Part shown: positions 1 to 8,600 of the stretch, in pieces
How positions within the stretch are numbered: the first letter of the stretch is position 1
Layout of the letters: the number at the start of each line of letters is the position of its first letter
DNA from: an uncultured Monoglobus sp.
Lineage (GTDB): Bacteria; Bacillota; Clostridia; Monoglobales; Monoglobaceae
DNA length: 34,083 bases
Reading direction: 5' to 3'
Assembly (NCBI GenBank): GCA_947624495.1
Contig: CANQKP010000006.1
Location: forward strand, 1-34,083
The notes under the pieces: generated by a model
Told to the model about the DNA's origin: nothing
Seen by the model: only the letters and a program-made list of their open reading frames with translations
Database searches by the model: none
Program-made: the position numbers and the translations under genes

Positions 1-383
1 TGACCAAAGGCACAGTGGGCGTACTTCACGGCATGAAATCGATATTCCTTCAGGATAAGTCGGGAGGCATAATGCCGGTGTATTCGATCTCGGCAGGACT
101 CGACTATCCCGGCGTCGGACCGGAACACGCGGCGCTGCGCGACAGCGGCAGGGCGGAATACTATCCGATAACCGACAAAGAGGCGGTTGACGCGTTCCGC
201 TATCTGACCCGAATTGAAGGAATAATCCCGGCAATCGAAAGCTCGCACGCGGTGGCTCAGGCAATGAAAATAGTGCCTGAGATGGACAAGGACAAGATCG
301 TGGTGATCAACCTGTCCGGAAGAGGCGACAAGGATGTTTATTCGGTTGCGAGATATATGGGGGTGGAGATCAATGAAAAATAG
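1..383 (+). CDS. trpB: Tryptophan synthase beta subunit, C-terminal part (truncated by window edge)
   Basis: TrpB is the PLP enzyme that condenses indole with serine to make tryptophan. Only about the last 127 residues are present; the reading frame is open back to base 3, so the GTG at 15 in the ORF track is internal and not a start. Visible TrpB hallmarks are the GVLHGMKS stretch and the late LSGRGDKD motif, the Ser/Gly-rich region that lies near the PLP ring nitrogen and phosphate in this family. The PLP lysine lies upstream of the window. The stop codon overlaps the trpA start by 11 bases, the translational coupling usual for trpBA, whose products form an alpha2beta2 complex with an indole tunnel. 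The identification is firm. Confidence 0.96.
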   Translation, partial: TKGTVGVLHGMKSIFLQDKSGGIMPVYSISAGLDYPGVGPEHAALRDSGRAEYYPITDKEAVDAFRYLTRIEGIIPAIESSHAVAQAMKIVPEMDKDKIVVINLSGRGDKDVYSVARYMGVEINEK

Positions 384-1170
384 AATAGACACAATGTTTG
401 AAGCTCTCAGAGAGAATAATAAAAAAGCGCTGATAACGTTCCTGACATTCGGCGACCCGGATATCGAGACCTCAAAAAAGCTGGTTCTGGCAATGGAAAA
501 CAGCGGAGCCGACCTGATAGAACTCGGAATTCCGTTTTCAGACCCGATGGCTGAGGGTCCCGTTATACAGGCGGCGAACGTCAGGGCGCTTAAGCATGAG
601 ATTGATCTTGATATAATATTCAAAGCCGTTTCCGAACTGCGTGAGGAAACTCAGGTCCCGTTTGTGTTTCTGATGTATTTTAATTCGGTCCTCAGCTATG
701 GTACCGAAGAATTTTTTGCACAGTGCAAAAAATCCGGAGTTGACGGCGTGATAATCCCTGATCTGCCGTTTGAGGAGAGCGGCGAGATTTACGACCTTAC
801 CCAAAAGTACGGGGTTTGGCAGATCTCGATGATTGCTCCCACATCATCGGAAGAGCGGTCAAAGGCGATATGCGAGCGCGCAAAGGGATTTTTGTACTGC
901 GTGTCCTCAATGGGCGTCACCGGTATGCGCGATGGTTTTTCAACCAATTTTGACGAAATGTTCGCCATGCTTAATAAGTATTCCGATATACCGAAATGTA
1001 TAGGCTTTGGAATTTCCAAGCCGGAGCATATAGCGGATTTGAAGAAGTACTGCGACGGACTGATAGTCGGCAGCGCCATAGTCAAGACGATAGCCGCGGG
1101 CGAAACAGCCGCCGACAAAATTTCCGCCGTAAGCGGGCTTACCTCCGCACTCAAAGCGCCGCTTATATAG
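373..1170 (+). CDS. trpA: Tryptophan synthase alpha subunit
   Basis: TrpA cleaves indole-3-glycerol phosphate to indole and glyceraldehyde 3-phosphate and passes indole to TrpB. I start it at the ATG at 373, preceded by GGTGGAG, not at the ATG at 334 in the track. This gives 265 residues, the normal family length. The TIM-barrel motif [16 protein letters not shown] is clear and carries the general acid/base Glu at residue 50 (E. coli Glu49). The second catalytic carboxylate, Asp60 in E. coli (ADGP), is a Glu here (AEGP, residue 61). The later [12 protein letters not shown] and GFGISKPEH stretches are also typical. It overlaps trpB and is the last gene of the operon, ending just before a terminator shared with the convergent pan operon. 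Confidence 0.96.
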   Translation: MKNRIDTMFEALRENNKKALITFLTFGDPDIETSKKLVLAMENSGADLIELGIPFSDPMAEGPVIQAANVRALKHEIDLDIIFKAVSELREETQVPFVFLMYFNSVLSYGTEEFFAQCKKSGVDGVIIPDLPFEESGEIYDLTQKYGVWQISMIAPTSSEERSKAICERAKGFLYCVSSMGVTGMRDGFSTNFDEMFAMLNKYSDIPKCIGFGISKPEHIADLKKYCDGLIVGSAIVKTIAAGETAADKISAVSGLTSALKAPLI

Positions 1171-1219
1171 GTGCGGAAGATGAGCCAAACAGAACCTTGC
1201 GGAAAAAAAGATATAATCC

Positions 1220-1248
1220 TTGACAAATTCGCATAAAAATGCTATAAT
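1220..1248 (+). promoter_or_regulatory. Orphan consensus SigA promoter pointing into a terminator
   Basis: TTGACA (1220-1225), a 17-base spacer and TATAAT (1243-1248) match the consensus at every position, and TGC before the -10 makes it an extended -10 as well. Initiation is expected near 1253-1255. The transcribed strand then runs at once into the bidirectional terminator hairpin at 1257-1282, and beyond it into the antisense strand of panD. No open reading frame follows on +. See the findings. Confidence 0.6.
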
Positions 1249-1256
1249 AAATATGC

Positions 1257-1282
1257 AAAAAGGAGCCGTGCGGCTCCTTTTT
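1257..1282. terminator. Bidirectional intrinsic terminator between trpA and panD
   Basis: AAAAAGGAGCCG-TG-CGGCTCCTTTTT is a perfect inverted repeat with A/T tracts on both sides, so it can terminate the trp operon on + and the pan operon on -. In RNA the loop is probably the four bases GTGC. The panD stop codon overlaps its right edge. Confidence 0.9.
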
Positions 1283-1619
1283 ATATACTGTTTTCTATAA
1301 ACTTGATTTTGGGCTTGTGGGTTTTTGCATCCTCGTAGTCCATCGAGGCGTAGGCGATAATGATCACCTTGTCTCCGACTTTCGCCTTGTGAGCCGCCGC
1401 GCCGTTTAAGCAGACCACTCCGCTGCCCCGCTCGCCGGGAATGGCGTAGGTTATAAGCCGCTCGCCGTTGTTTATGTTCACTATATGGACCTGCTGGTTC
1501 TCAAGTATTCCGACTTCGTCCATCCAGTCGCGGTCGATCGTGACCGAACCGATGTAGTTAAGGTTAGCGTCGGTGACAGTGGCTCTGTGTATCTTTGAGT
1601 TCATAACTTCTATGTTCAT
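1281..1619 (-). CDS. panD: Aspartate 1-decarboxylase (pyruvoyl enzyme)
   Basis: PanD decarboxylates L-aspartate to beta-alanine for pantothenate synthesis. The 112-residue protein has every hallmark: SKIHRATVT with Lys9, the self-cleavage site YIGS with Gly24-Ser25 (Ser25 becomes the pyruvoyl group after cleavage) and Tyr58 in the ITYAI segment. Numbering and length fit the family, so the zymogen should mature normally. The start ATG is two bases from the panC stop, and its ribosome site (AGGAGG) lies inside the end of panC, so translation is probably coupled. It is the last gene of panB-panC-panD, which encodes all three enzymes devoted to pantoate and beta-alanine supply and their joining, apart from ketopantoate reductase, which is not seen here. 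Confidence 0.96.
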   Translation of the reverse strand: MNIEVMNSKIHRATVTDANLNYIGSVTIDRDWMDEVGILENQQVHIVNINNGERLITYAIPGERGSGVVCLNGAAAHKAKVGDKVIIIAYASMDYEDAKTHKPKIKFIENSI

Positions 1620-1621
1620 GT

Positions 1622-2485
1622 CTATCCCTCCTGATTTGGGCTTACAATAATATTGTCGATCAGCCGTGTTGTTCCGAACCTGACCGCCAAAGCTATCAGT
1701 GTTTTCCGGTCAAGCTGTCCGCCGCAGGGCTCAAGCTCCGGGAATGTCACGCTCTCAACATACTCAATGTCCGCAAGAGGAGCCTCTGAAATTTTGTCTC
1801 TGATACCGCGCTTTATCTTGTCAAGGTTGGTCCTGCCGTTTTTGATCGCATCCTCGGCTTGTTTCAGAGCGGCGCTCAGGGAGAGCGCCTGGCTGCGTTC
1901 CTCCGCCGACAGGTATGTGTTGCGCGAACTCATAGCCAGACCGTCCGCCTCGCGGACTATGGGACAGGGTACTATCTCAATGTTCATATTAAGATCCGAC
2001 ACCATACGCATGATAACCGCAAGCTGCTGCGCGTCCTTCTGACCAAAGTATGCACGGTCAGCCATTGAAATGTTAAACAGCTTGGTGACGACCGTGGCGA
2101 CGCCCCGAAAGTGACCGGGTCTGGTTTTGCCGCACAGGATCTTGGTAATGCCGCTGTCAACGCTTACGTAGGTGCCGTAGCGCTTAGGGTACATATCCTC
2201 CGGCTCCGGATGAAAAATAACGTCCGCGCCGGCTTGCTCGGCGGCGGCTTTGTCACGCTCAAGGTCGCGCGGATAGGTTTCAAGATCCTCGGACGGTCCG
2301 AACTGGGTCGGGTTTACAAAAACGCTTACGATTGTAACATCGTTCTGCTCTGAGCTTTTCCTGATAAGCGATTTGTGTCCCTCGTGCAGGTACCCCATAG
2401 TGGGAACAAGTCCCACGGTCTTTCCTTCGGATTTAACTTTTGCTGCGTAAGCGTTAAGCTCCGCCGGCGTTTTTATTATTTGCAT
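1622..2485 (-). CDS. panC: Pantothenate synthetase (pantoate--beta-alanine ligase)
   Basis: PanC activates pantoate with ATP to pantoyl adenylate and joins it to beta-alanine, giving pantothenate. The 287 residues match the family length. It belongs to the nucleotidyltransferase fold with a HxGH motif, seen as HEGH at residues 34-37 after LVPTMGYL, and a KMSKS-like [10 protein letters not shown] segment further on. The Q-rich FGQKDAQQ motif that binds pantoate is also present. The ATG at 2485 follows a clear GGAGG. panB lies 127 bases upstream with a palindromic repeat remnant in the gap; panD follows after two bases. Confidence 0.96.
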   Translation of the reverse strand: MQIIKTPAELNAYAAKVKSEGKTVGLVPTMGYLHEGHKSLIRKSSEQNDVTIVSVFVNPTQFGPSEDLETYPRDLERDKAAAEQAGADVIFHPEPEDMYPKRYGTYVSVDSGITKILCGKTRPGHFRGVATVVTKLFNISMADRAYFGQKDAQQLAVIMRMVSDLNMNIEIVPCPIVREADGLAMSSRNTYLSAEERSQALSLSAALKQAEDAIKNGRTNLDKIKRGIRDKISEAPLADIEYVESVTFPELEPCGGQLDRKTLIALAVRFGTTRLIDNIIVSPNQEG

Positions 2486-2540
2486 TATGCTTCCTCCTAA
2501 CGTAGTGATTGGTAATTAGCAAGCAGTGAGCAGGAATACT

Positions 2541-2582
2541 TTCCCTCTCGGTCAGCTTTGCTGACAGCTCCTTTTTGTCGGA
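2541..2582. repeat. Palindromic repeat remnant between panB and panC
   Basis: GTCAGC-TTT-GCTGAC (2551-2565) is a perfect short hairpin flanked by CCCTCTCG and AGCTCC. The string resembles palindromic repeat units I recall as scattered through intergenic spacers of many gut Clostridia, in which a CTCCCT arm and a GTCAGC hairpin sit together; here the outer arm is degraded. There is only one copy in the window, so the repeat status is recognition and not proof. No U-run follows it on the pan strand, so it is not an obvious terminator. Confidence 0.4.
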
Positions 2583-2612
2583 AAAGAGCCTGATTTCTGC
2601 CGCCCGTCCGGG

Positions 2613-3401
2613 TCACTTCGCGGGGAAGCTTCCCTCTTTTACTTCTTTTATATAGTCCGTAACGCCTGCTGTTATCGTTTTGCCGACCTCGGCGAACCGC
2701 TTTACGAACGACGGTACATAATCATCAAACATTCCGAGCATATCATGCAGCACCAGTACCTGCCCGTCGCAGTCCGGTCCCGCGCCAATGCCGATCGTGG
2801 GTACAGCAAGGCTCTCGGTGACTTTTTTTGCAAGAGCGCGGGGTATACATTCAAGAACGACGGCAAACGCTCCCGCCTCCTCCACTGCTTTTGCGTCGCG
2901 AAGCAGCTTTTCCGCCGCCGCGTCGGTCTTTGCCTGAATTCCAAATCCGCCGAGCTGATTAACGCTCTGGGGCGTAAGTCCAAGGTGTCCCACGACAGGT
3001 ATGCCGGCGTCGGTTATCGCCCGGATAACGTCAGAGATCTCCTCGCCGCCCTCAATTTTGACCGCCGCCGCGTTCCCTTCGGCGATAAGCGCGCCTGCGT
3101 TTCTGACCGCCTCGTAAACACCGAGCCGGCAGGACAAAAACGGCATATCCGCCACGACCATTGCCCGCTCGGCTCCGCGGGATACCGCCTTGGTGTGGTG
3201 TATCATGTCGCTCATGGTGACATGGGTGGTGTTGTCAAATCCGAGCATAACGTTGCCCAGCGAGTCGCCTACCAGTATCATATCAATTCCCGCTCTGTCA
3301 ACCAATTTAGCCATTGAGTAATCATAAGCGGTCAGCATGGAGATCTTTTCGCCGCCCTTCATCGCTCTTATGGTTTTTGTGGTAATTTTTTTGTTTGCCA
3401 T
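2613..3401 (-). CDS. panB: 3-methyl-2-oxobutanoate hydroxymethyltransferase
   Basis: PanB transfers a hydroxymethyl group from 5,10-methylene-THF to 2-oxoisovalerate, giving ketopantoate, the first committed pantothenate step. At 262 residues it has the normal length. The N-terminal [17 protein letters not shown] and [12 protein letters not shown] segments carry the metal-binding Asp46, and VVADMPF carries Asp85, corresponding to the two Mg-binding aspartates of the family; VVLECIP contains the catalytic Glu region. The ATG at 3401 follows AAAGGAG at good spacing. It heads the pan operon. Upstream lie a weak promoter, an intrinsic terminator and a structured stretch that may be a regulatory leader. 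Confidence 0.96.
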   Translation of the reverse strand: MANKKITTKTIRAMKGGEKISMLTAYDYSMAKLVDRAGIDMILVGDSLGNVMLGFDNTTHVTMSDMIHHTKAVSRGAERAMVVADMPFLSCRLGVYEAVRNAGALIAEGNAAAVKIEGGEEISDVIRAITDAGIPVVGHLGLTPQSVNQLGGFGIQAKTDAAAEKLLRDAKAVEEAGAFAVVLECIPRALAKKVTESLAVPTIGIGAGPDCDGQVLVLHDMLGMFDDYVPSFVKRFAEVGKTITAGVTDYIKEVKEGSFPAK

Positions 3402-3452
3402 TCTCTTTCTCCTTTACAAATTATTTATCCCGCGCACGAGTTTCTTCATTAT

Positions 3453-3481
3453 ATTATAGTGCATATAAAATCAAAACTACA
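3453..3481 (-). promoter_or_regulatory. Possible proximal promoter of the pan operon
   Basis: On the minus strand TATAAT (3458-3453) lies about 50 bases upstream of panB, with a poor -35 (TGTAGT) 17 bases further up. A second overlapping TATAAT-like box follows. The -10 is good but the -35 is weak, so this is tentative. If real, it would make transcripts that bypass the upstream terminator. Confidence 0.4.
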
Positions 3482-3494
3482 TATTGTTGTGCGT

Positions 3495-3677
3495 ATAAAA
3501 ACAGGATACCCAATATGCGGTATCCTTACAGAGAACACAGAACCGTGGGCGCGCCGCAAATCACGGCGCCGCGGACGCGGCTTATAAATTTTTTAAAAAA
3601 TTCAGTCTCTGTTGGGAACCCAATCAAAGCTTTTGTCGTCATATATAGTAGATGATGACACCCGCCGATGTATGACA
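3495..3677 (-). ncRNA. Candidate structured RNA / pan operon leader
   Basis: This stretch of about 180 bases lies between a minus-strand promoter (TTGCAA-17-TATACT) and the terminator at 3496-3525 and codes for nothing recognisable. It is rich in inverted repeats: TGTCGTCAT/ATGATGACA (3634-3660, one non-Watson-Crick pair), TTGGG-AA-CCCAA (3612-3623), ACAGAGA/TCTCTGT enclosing 3528-3612, a GCCGCG/CGCGGC hairpin and CCGTG/CACGG. The position upstream of panBCD suggests a cis-regulatory leader; an independent small RNA is the other option. Caution: at two places the pairing is G-U on the plus strand but A-C on the minus strand, so the strand is uncertain. Confidence 0.35.
3496..3525 (-). terminator. 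Minus-strand intrinsic terminator or attenuator upstream of panB
   Basis: Read on the minus strand, GGATACC, an eight-base loop and GGTATCC form a perfect 7-bp stem followed by TGTTTTTATA. It stands about 95 bases upstream of the panB start and about 150 bases downstream of a good minus-strand promoter. It would therefore either end a short non-coding RNA or act as an attenuator in a pan leader. Confidence 0.65.
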
Positions 3678-3683
3678 AAATAG

Positions 3684-3712
3684 AGTATAACACACATTGA
3701 AATAAATTGCAA
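3684..3712 (-). promoter_or_regulatory. Minus-strand promoter of the pan leader or small RNA
   Basis: Minus-strand TTGCAA (3712-3707), 17-base spacer and TATACT (3689-3684) make a good SigA promoter with a start near 3677. It reads toward the terminator at 3496-3525 and then panB. Confidence 0.6.
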
Positions 3713-3721
3713 CAGTTTTTT

Positions 3722-3759
3722 GTTACATAAAGTTGCGGACAAGGTTACAAACAGTTACA
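3722..3759. repeat. GTTACA direct repeats upstream of the pyrG promoter
   Basis: GTTACA occurs at 3722, 3744 and 3754, the last two exactly 10 bases apart (one helical turn), just upstream of the pyrG -35 box. Spacing and position would suit a regulator binding one face of the helix, but no regulator is identified and the A/T-rich context makes chance copies possible. Confidence 0.3.
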
Positions 3760-3786
3760 AAATTCAAACAATTTGGAGCAAACCCC

Positions 3787-3815
3787 TTGACATATGTCGT
3801 TTTAGGTATTAAAAT
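3787..3815 (+). promoter_or_regulatory. pyrG promoter
   Basis: TTGACA (3787-3792), 17-base spacer, TAAAAT (3810-3815), with a start near 3822 and a leader of about 50 bases. The leader has no GGGC start and no terminator, so the reiterative-transcription attenuation known for Bacillus pyrG is not evident here. Confidence 0.75.
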
Positions 3816-3871
3816 ACAATAGTTAAAGTGTGTGACAAGCTTTAAATATAACTTGAACAGGGGGAATTTTT

Positions 3872-5494
3872 GTGGCTGTCAAATATATTTTCGTGACAGG
3901 CGGCGTTGTATCGGGTATAGGCAAAGGCATCACTGCCGCATCTCTCGGCCGTCTGCTTAAGACCAGAGGCCTCAGGGTGACGATCCAGAAATTCGACCCC
4001 TACATTAATATAGATCCGGGTACAATGAGTCCGTACCAGCACGGTGAGGTGTTCGTGACGGACGACGGAGCCGAAACGGATCTGGACCTTGGTCATTATG
4101 AAAGGTTTATCGACGAGAGTCTGACAAAAAACAGCAATATCACAACCGGCAAGGTGTATCACTCGGTTATAACCAAGGAGCGCCAGGGCGCGTACTTGGG
4201 CGGCACCGTTCAGGTTATTCCGCATATCACCGACGAGATAAAGCAGAAGATCTATGACGTCGGCGACGAGGGCGAGTCGGACGTTGTCATCACCGAGATC
4301 GGCGGAACCGTGGGCGATATCGAAAGCCAGCCGTTTCTTGAGGCGATAAGGCAGGTGGCAGGCGACAAGGGCAGACAGAACGTCATGTATATACACGTTA
4401 CGCTGGTCCCGTACCTGCGCACATCGGGTGAGCTTAAGTCAAAGCCTACCCAGCACAGCGTTAAGGAGCTTTTGAGCATCGGTATACAGCCCGATATGCT
4501 CATCTGCCGAAGCGAGGTCCCTCTTGAGGACTCGCAGAGAGACAAGATCGCTCTGTTCTGCAACGTTGCCAAGGACTGCGTTTTCCAGAACCTTAACTGT
4601 GACACTATCTATGATGTGCCGATCATGCTTGAGAACCAGAACCTTTCCGGCAAGGTCTGTGAGAGATTGGGGCTTGAAGCCGGAGAGCCGGACCTCACCG
4701 AATGGAACGGCATCATAAATAAGATAAACAGCCTTGACAAAAAAGTCAGGATTGCTCTGGTCGGCAAGTACGTTGCGCTGCACGACGCGTACCTGAGCGT
4801 TGCGGAGGCGCTGAGACACGGCGGCTATGACTGCGGAGCCGAGGTTGAGATCGACTGGATCGACGCCGAGAGCGTGAGCGACGACAATGCGGAGACGCTG
4901 CTCAGCGGCGCGGACGGCATACTGGTCCCCGGCGGATTTGGAGATCGTGGGATTGACGGAAAGATCGCGGCGATCAAGTACGCACGCAGGAACAAAAAGC
5001 CGTTTCTCGGAATTTGCCTTGGTATGCAGCTGGCGGTCGTGGAGTTTGCCAGAAACGTCGCGGGACTCAAAGGGGCGCACAGCTCCGAGCTTGACCCCGA
5101 CACGCCTTACCCGGTGATCGACCTGATGCCGGAGCAGAAGAATATATCCGATATGGGCGGCACCATGAGACTGGGCGCGTATCCGTGTACAATAAGAGAG
5201 AACAGCAGGTTCGCTGCCGAAGCCTACGGCGGAACCGACAAGATAAAAGAAAGACACCGGCACAGATACGAGATGAATAATGATTTCATAAAAACTCTGA
5301 CCGATATGGGACTTGTGATAGCGGGAACCTCGCCTGACAACAGACTGGTGGAGATCGTTGAGGTGAAGGACCATCCGTGGTTCGTGGGGGTCCAGTTCCA
5401 CCCGGAATTTAAATCCAGACCCAACAAACCGCACCCGTTATTTAAGCAGTTTATATATAATTCGCTACTTTGTTCACAAAAAACCATTAAATAA
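3872..5494 (+). CDS. pyrG: CTP synthase
   Basis: PyrG makes CTP from UTP with ATP and glutamine. The 540-residue protein has both domains: an N-terminal synthetase domain with [12 protein letters not shown] (P-loop) and the [13 protein letters not shown] segment, and a C-terminal class I glutamine amidotransferase with the nucleophile Cys382 in FLGICLGMQ and the GVQFHPEF motif supplying His510 and Glu512. The start is GTG at 3872, eight bases after CAGGGGG; no better start exists. It has its own promoter and stands alone, followed by the separately promoted SLH gene. The identification is certain. Confidence 0.98.
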   Translation: MAVKYIFVTGGVVSGIGKGITAASLGRLLKTRGLRVTIQKFDPYINIDPGTMSPYQHGEVFVTDDGAETDLDLGHYERFIDESLTKNSNITTGKVYHSVITKERQGAYLGGTVQVIPHITDEIKQKIYDVGDEGESDVVITEIGGTVGDIESQPFLEAIRQVAGDKGRQNVMYIHVTLVPYLRTSGELKSKPTQHSVKELLSIGIQPDMLICRSEVPLEDSQRDKIALFCNVAKDCVFQNLNCDTIYDVPIMLENQNLSGKVCERLGLEAGEPDLTEWNGIINKINSLDKKVRIALVGKYVALHDAYLSVAEALRHGGYDCGAEVEIDWIDAESVSDDNAETLLSGADGILVPGGFGDRGIDGKIAAIKYARRNKKPFLGICLGMQLAVVEFARNVAGLKGAHSSELDPDTPYPVIDLMPEQKNISDMGGTMRLGAYPCTIRENSRFAAEAYGGTDKIKERHRHRYEMNNDFIKTLTDMGLVIAGTSPDNRLVEIVEVKDHPWFVGVQFHPEFKSRPNKPHPLFKQFIYNSLLCSQKTIK

Positions 5495-5507
5495 TTTGGT
5501 TATTTTG
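5480..5507 (+). terminator. Weak possible terminator at the pyrG end
   Basis: AACCA/TGGTT with an A/T-rich ten-base loop overlaps the pyrG stop and is followed by ATTTTGTT. The stem is short and weak, so termination here is uncertain and some readthrough into the SLH gene is likely. Confidence 0.3.
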
Positions 5508-5537
5508 TTACAATTGTGTGAAAAGACAAAATACTTA

Positions 5538-5567
5538 TTGACAATTTGCCCTATTTGGTGTTATAAT
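5538..5567 (+). promoter_or_regulatory. Strong promoter of the SLH surface-protein gene
   Basis: TTGACA (5538-5543), 18-base spacer, TATAAT (5562-5567); both boxes are perfect. Start expected near 5574, giving a 5' leader of about 117 bases with a stable hairpin at its 5' end. This fits a highly transcribed gene. Confidence 0.8.
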
Positions 5568-5576
5568 CTGTAGTAA

Positions 5577-5629
5577 GCTAAAGAAAAGTATGATAGGATA
5601 AAAGTGTTCTGCATACTTTTTGAAAGCTC
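5577..5629 (+). promoter_or_regulatory. 5' leader stem-loop of the SLH gene
   Basis: AAAAGTATG (5584-5592) pairs perfectly with CATACTTTT (5612-5620), and AGCT repeats outside can extend it across an internal loop. It begins within a few bases of the predicted transcript start. A 5'-terminal hairpin of this kind commonly protects long-lived surface-protein mRNAs; the single short T-run after it makes attenuation a less likely alternative. Confidence 0.55.
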
Positions 5630-5690
5630 AAGTAAATTAATTTTGTAAAAAAAATTAAAATTTTAATATTTTAAGGAGGATTTGAGACAT

Positions 5691-8600
5691 ATGAGAAATC
5701 TCAAAAAGGTGATCGCTTTAGTAGCAGTTTTTGCTATGCTCGTCAGCACAGTTGCTTTTGCGGCTACATTTGACGATGTTGCGGAGACTGACAACTACGC
5801 TACAGCGATCGAAACATTAAACCAGCTTGGCATTTTGACAGGCGACGACGAAAACAATGACGGCGTTATGAGTTTCCGTCCCAACGATACTATCACAAGA
5901 GCTGAGATCACAGCGATTGTTGCTAGAATTCAGGGCGTTACAGGCGCTGTTGGTCAGACCAATACAATCTTTACCGATGTTCCTTCAACACACTGGGCTT
6001 CCGGTTATATTGCGTCTGCTACACAGCAGGGCGTTGTTAACGGTTACGGAGACGGCACTTTCGGACCCGATGATAACGTACTGTATCAGGACGTTGTTAA
6101 GATGATCATGGAGACACTGGGTTACAAGAACTATGCTCTTGATAACGGCGGTTATCCTACAGGTTACATTCTCGCGGCTCAGAGACAGAACGTTCTTGTA
6201 GGCGTTCAGGGCGGCGCTGAAGGCACCGAGGCTACAAGAGGTCAGGTTGCTCAGATCACAAACAATGCGATCAAGGCTCCTATCATGGACAGACTTGCTT
6301 ACGGCGGCAATGGTCAGTATGTAATATATGACGGTACATGGCAGTCAAAGAAGACCTGCCTGAGCGAGTACCTCGGCATTACATACATGAGAGGCGACAT
6401 TATCGCTAACGCTGTAACAGACATGAGCGGTCCTCTTGCTATCGGCACAAAGAGAAACGACACAGTTAAGGTTGACATCGACGACCTTGACAACGTAATC
6501 AGCAATGTATATTATGAGGGCTACACATATGATCTGTATGTTGGCGACACAAACGCAGCTGATTATTTCGGATACAATGTTGATCTGTATGTAAGAAACG
6601 CAAATTCTGACACAGGCACAATCGTTTCTGTAGCTGAAGCAGCAGGCAGAAATACTACAATAAGCTTCACACTGGATCAGTACAGCTATTATGATCCTCA
6701 GTACGGCGATATCTACTATCAGAGATCAGAGACTGACAGAAGCGCTTCGAGACTCCGTCTCGCATCTGACTTCCTTACAGCATCAAACCCGAAGACTGTT
6801 GTTTATAACGGCATCGCAGGTTACTCTGTAGACGAGATCTTTGCTACAGAAGGCGCTAATGATAAGCCCGTATATCAGGATACAACAAACAGCGGTAGAG
6901 TTACACTTATCGACAACAACGAGCAGTCTGGTTACGACTTCGTAATCGTTGAGCTGGCTACAAGCGGTGTTGTTCAGGAGCTGTCTTCAAGAGGCGTTGT
7001 AAGCTTCAAGAACAATGTAGTAGGTGACAATCTTACACACAACAATATCAACAGAATTGAGTTTGCTTCATCGGATGTATATGTTAATATCACAAAGGAC
7101 GGTCAGCCCTATGATTACACTCAGCTCAAAGAGTGGGATGTTCTCTCAATCGTAGCTAACACAGACAATACACAGGTTTACAAGGTAGAAGTTCTTGACA
7201 GCGCTAACACAGCTATCACAGGCACAGTTTCGCGCAGAGCTACTTCCGCTACATCTTACAGCGGCAGCACTAACGCGTCAGGTTACGCTTACACGATCAA
7301 CGGTACAGAGTATGATCTGGCTTACGGCTGCTATCAGTACAACATGATCAACCCCGGCGTATCCGGCACATTCTATGTTGACCAGTTCGGTAAGATCGTT
7401 GCTTACAACAGAGACGGTTCTTCGAGCGGCACAAGTGATAACTACGCTTACATCCTGAACGTAAATGTTGACACATCAACATTCGGTGACACTGTTCCCA
7501 CAGTTCGTCTCCTGTTCAAGGACGGCACAGTTACAACAGCTCAGCTCGGAACAAGCGTAACAGTTTACAATCCGACAGTAGCAATGTCCGGAGACAATAC
7601 TCTTAAGGACTACATGACATTCCGTTATGATGATGCGAAATATGCTGACAATCTGCAGGATGTTCTGGTAGACGCTATGCTGGGCAGAGTTGTTACACTC
7701 AGCGCAAGCAACGGCATAATCAGATCAATGACGCTGCCTTACAACAACAACAAGATCGTTGACTCTTCAACAACTCTTGCTGAGTATGCAAACGGCACAG
7801 CTGATTATGACGAGGATACTCGCAGACTCAGCATCGCAGGCAAGCGCACATATGTTGATGATGATACACTCGTATTCTTCATCGGAGCGCCTGGCGACGA
7901 ATTCCAGTATGGTCAGGCAGCATCCGGTTCCAAGATGCCCGTTGAGGACTGCAAGGTTACAACCGGTGCTTCGCTCGCTACAATTTATCAGGTACCTTCG
8001 ATTGCTTACACAAACAACACAAACGACGGCAGTGCTGACGTAGTTGTTATGTATAACTCTGACATAGCTTCCAGCCCGAACACAGGCGTTGCGTTCATTA
8101 CATCTATCGGCGTATCGACTGTTAACGGCACAGACGTTCTGGCAGTTCAGTACTATCAGGACGGCGAGCTTAAGGACGCTGTAACAGATGACATCGTAGT
8201 AGGCGACCTCAACCAGAACACTCAGGTTGGTTCACTGTTCAAGTTCGGTATGACCGGTGACACTATTACATCGGCTACACCTTATCTGACATTTGACGGC
8301 GAGATCAGACCTCAGATCGCAAGAAACGGTCAGGACGTTCAGAAAGTCGGCGTTCCTTATGTAACATATATGCATACACCCAGAGAGAACAGCGGTGAGG
8401 ATGTATACTTCGGCGCAGTTCTGGCTAAGAACAACGGCAGACTGACAATCGCTCCTCTGGCTGTAAACAGCACAGTTCCGGATCTTGCGAACATCACTGA
8501 TGTAGCTCTGTCACGTGCTCAGGCTAACTACTATATCTATGATCCTACAAGAAGCAGCAGATCGAGATGCGGCATCGGTTCCTTCGGCGACATCATGGCT

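Noticed and set aside
2745-3317. 190-codon plus-strand ORF
   Set aside because: Antisense shadow of panB.
3395-3655. 86-codon plus-strand ORF in the panB-pyrG spacer
   Set aside because: Starts inside panB, has no Shine-Dalgarno, and runs through hairpins and the terminator; the stretch looks like RNA or regulatory DNA instead of protein.
3495-3677. T-box, SRP RNA or tmRNA
   Set aside because: No AGGGTGGNACCGCG-type T-box sequence, no GGUCAGG/GGAAGGAAGCAGCC SRP core, and no tmRNA-like tRNA ends were seen.
4439-5434. 331-codon minus-strand ORF
   Set aside because: It is the antisense shadow of pyrG; no ribosome site, no recognisable motifs, and pyrG on the other strand is certain.
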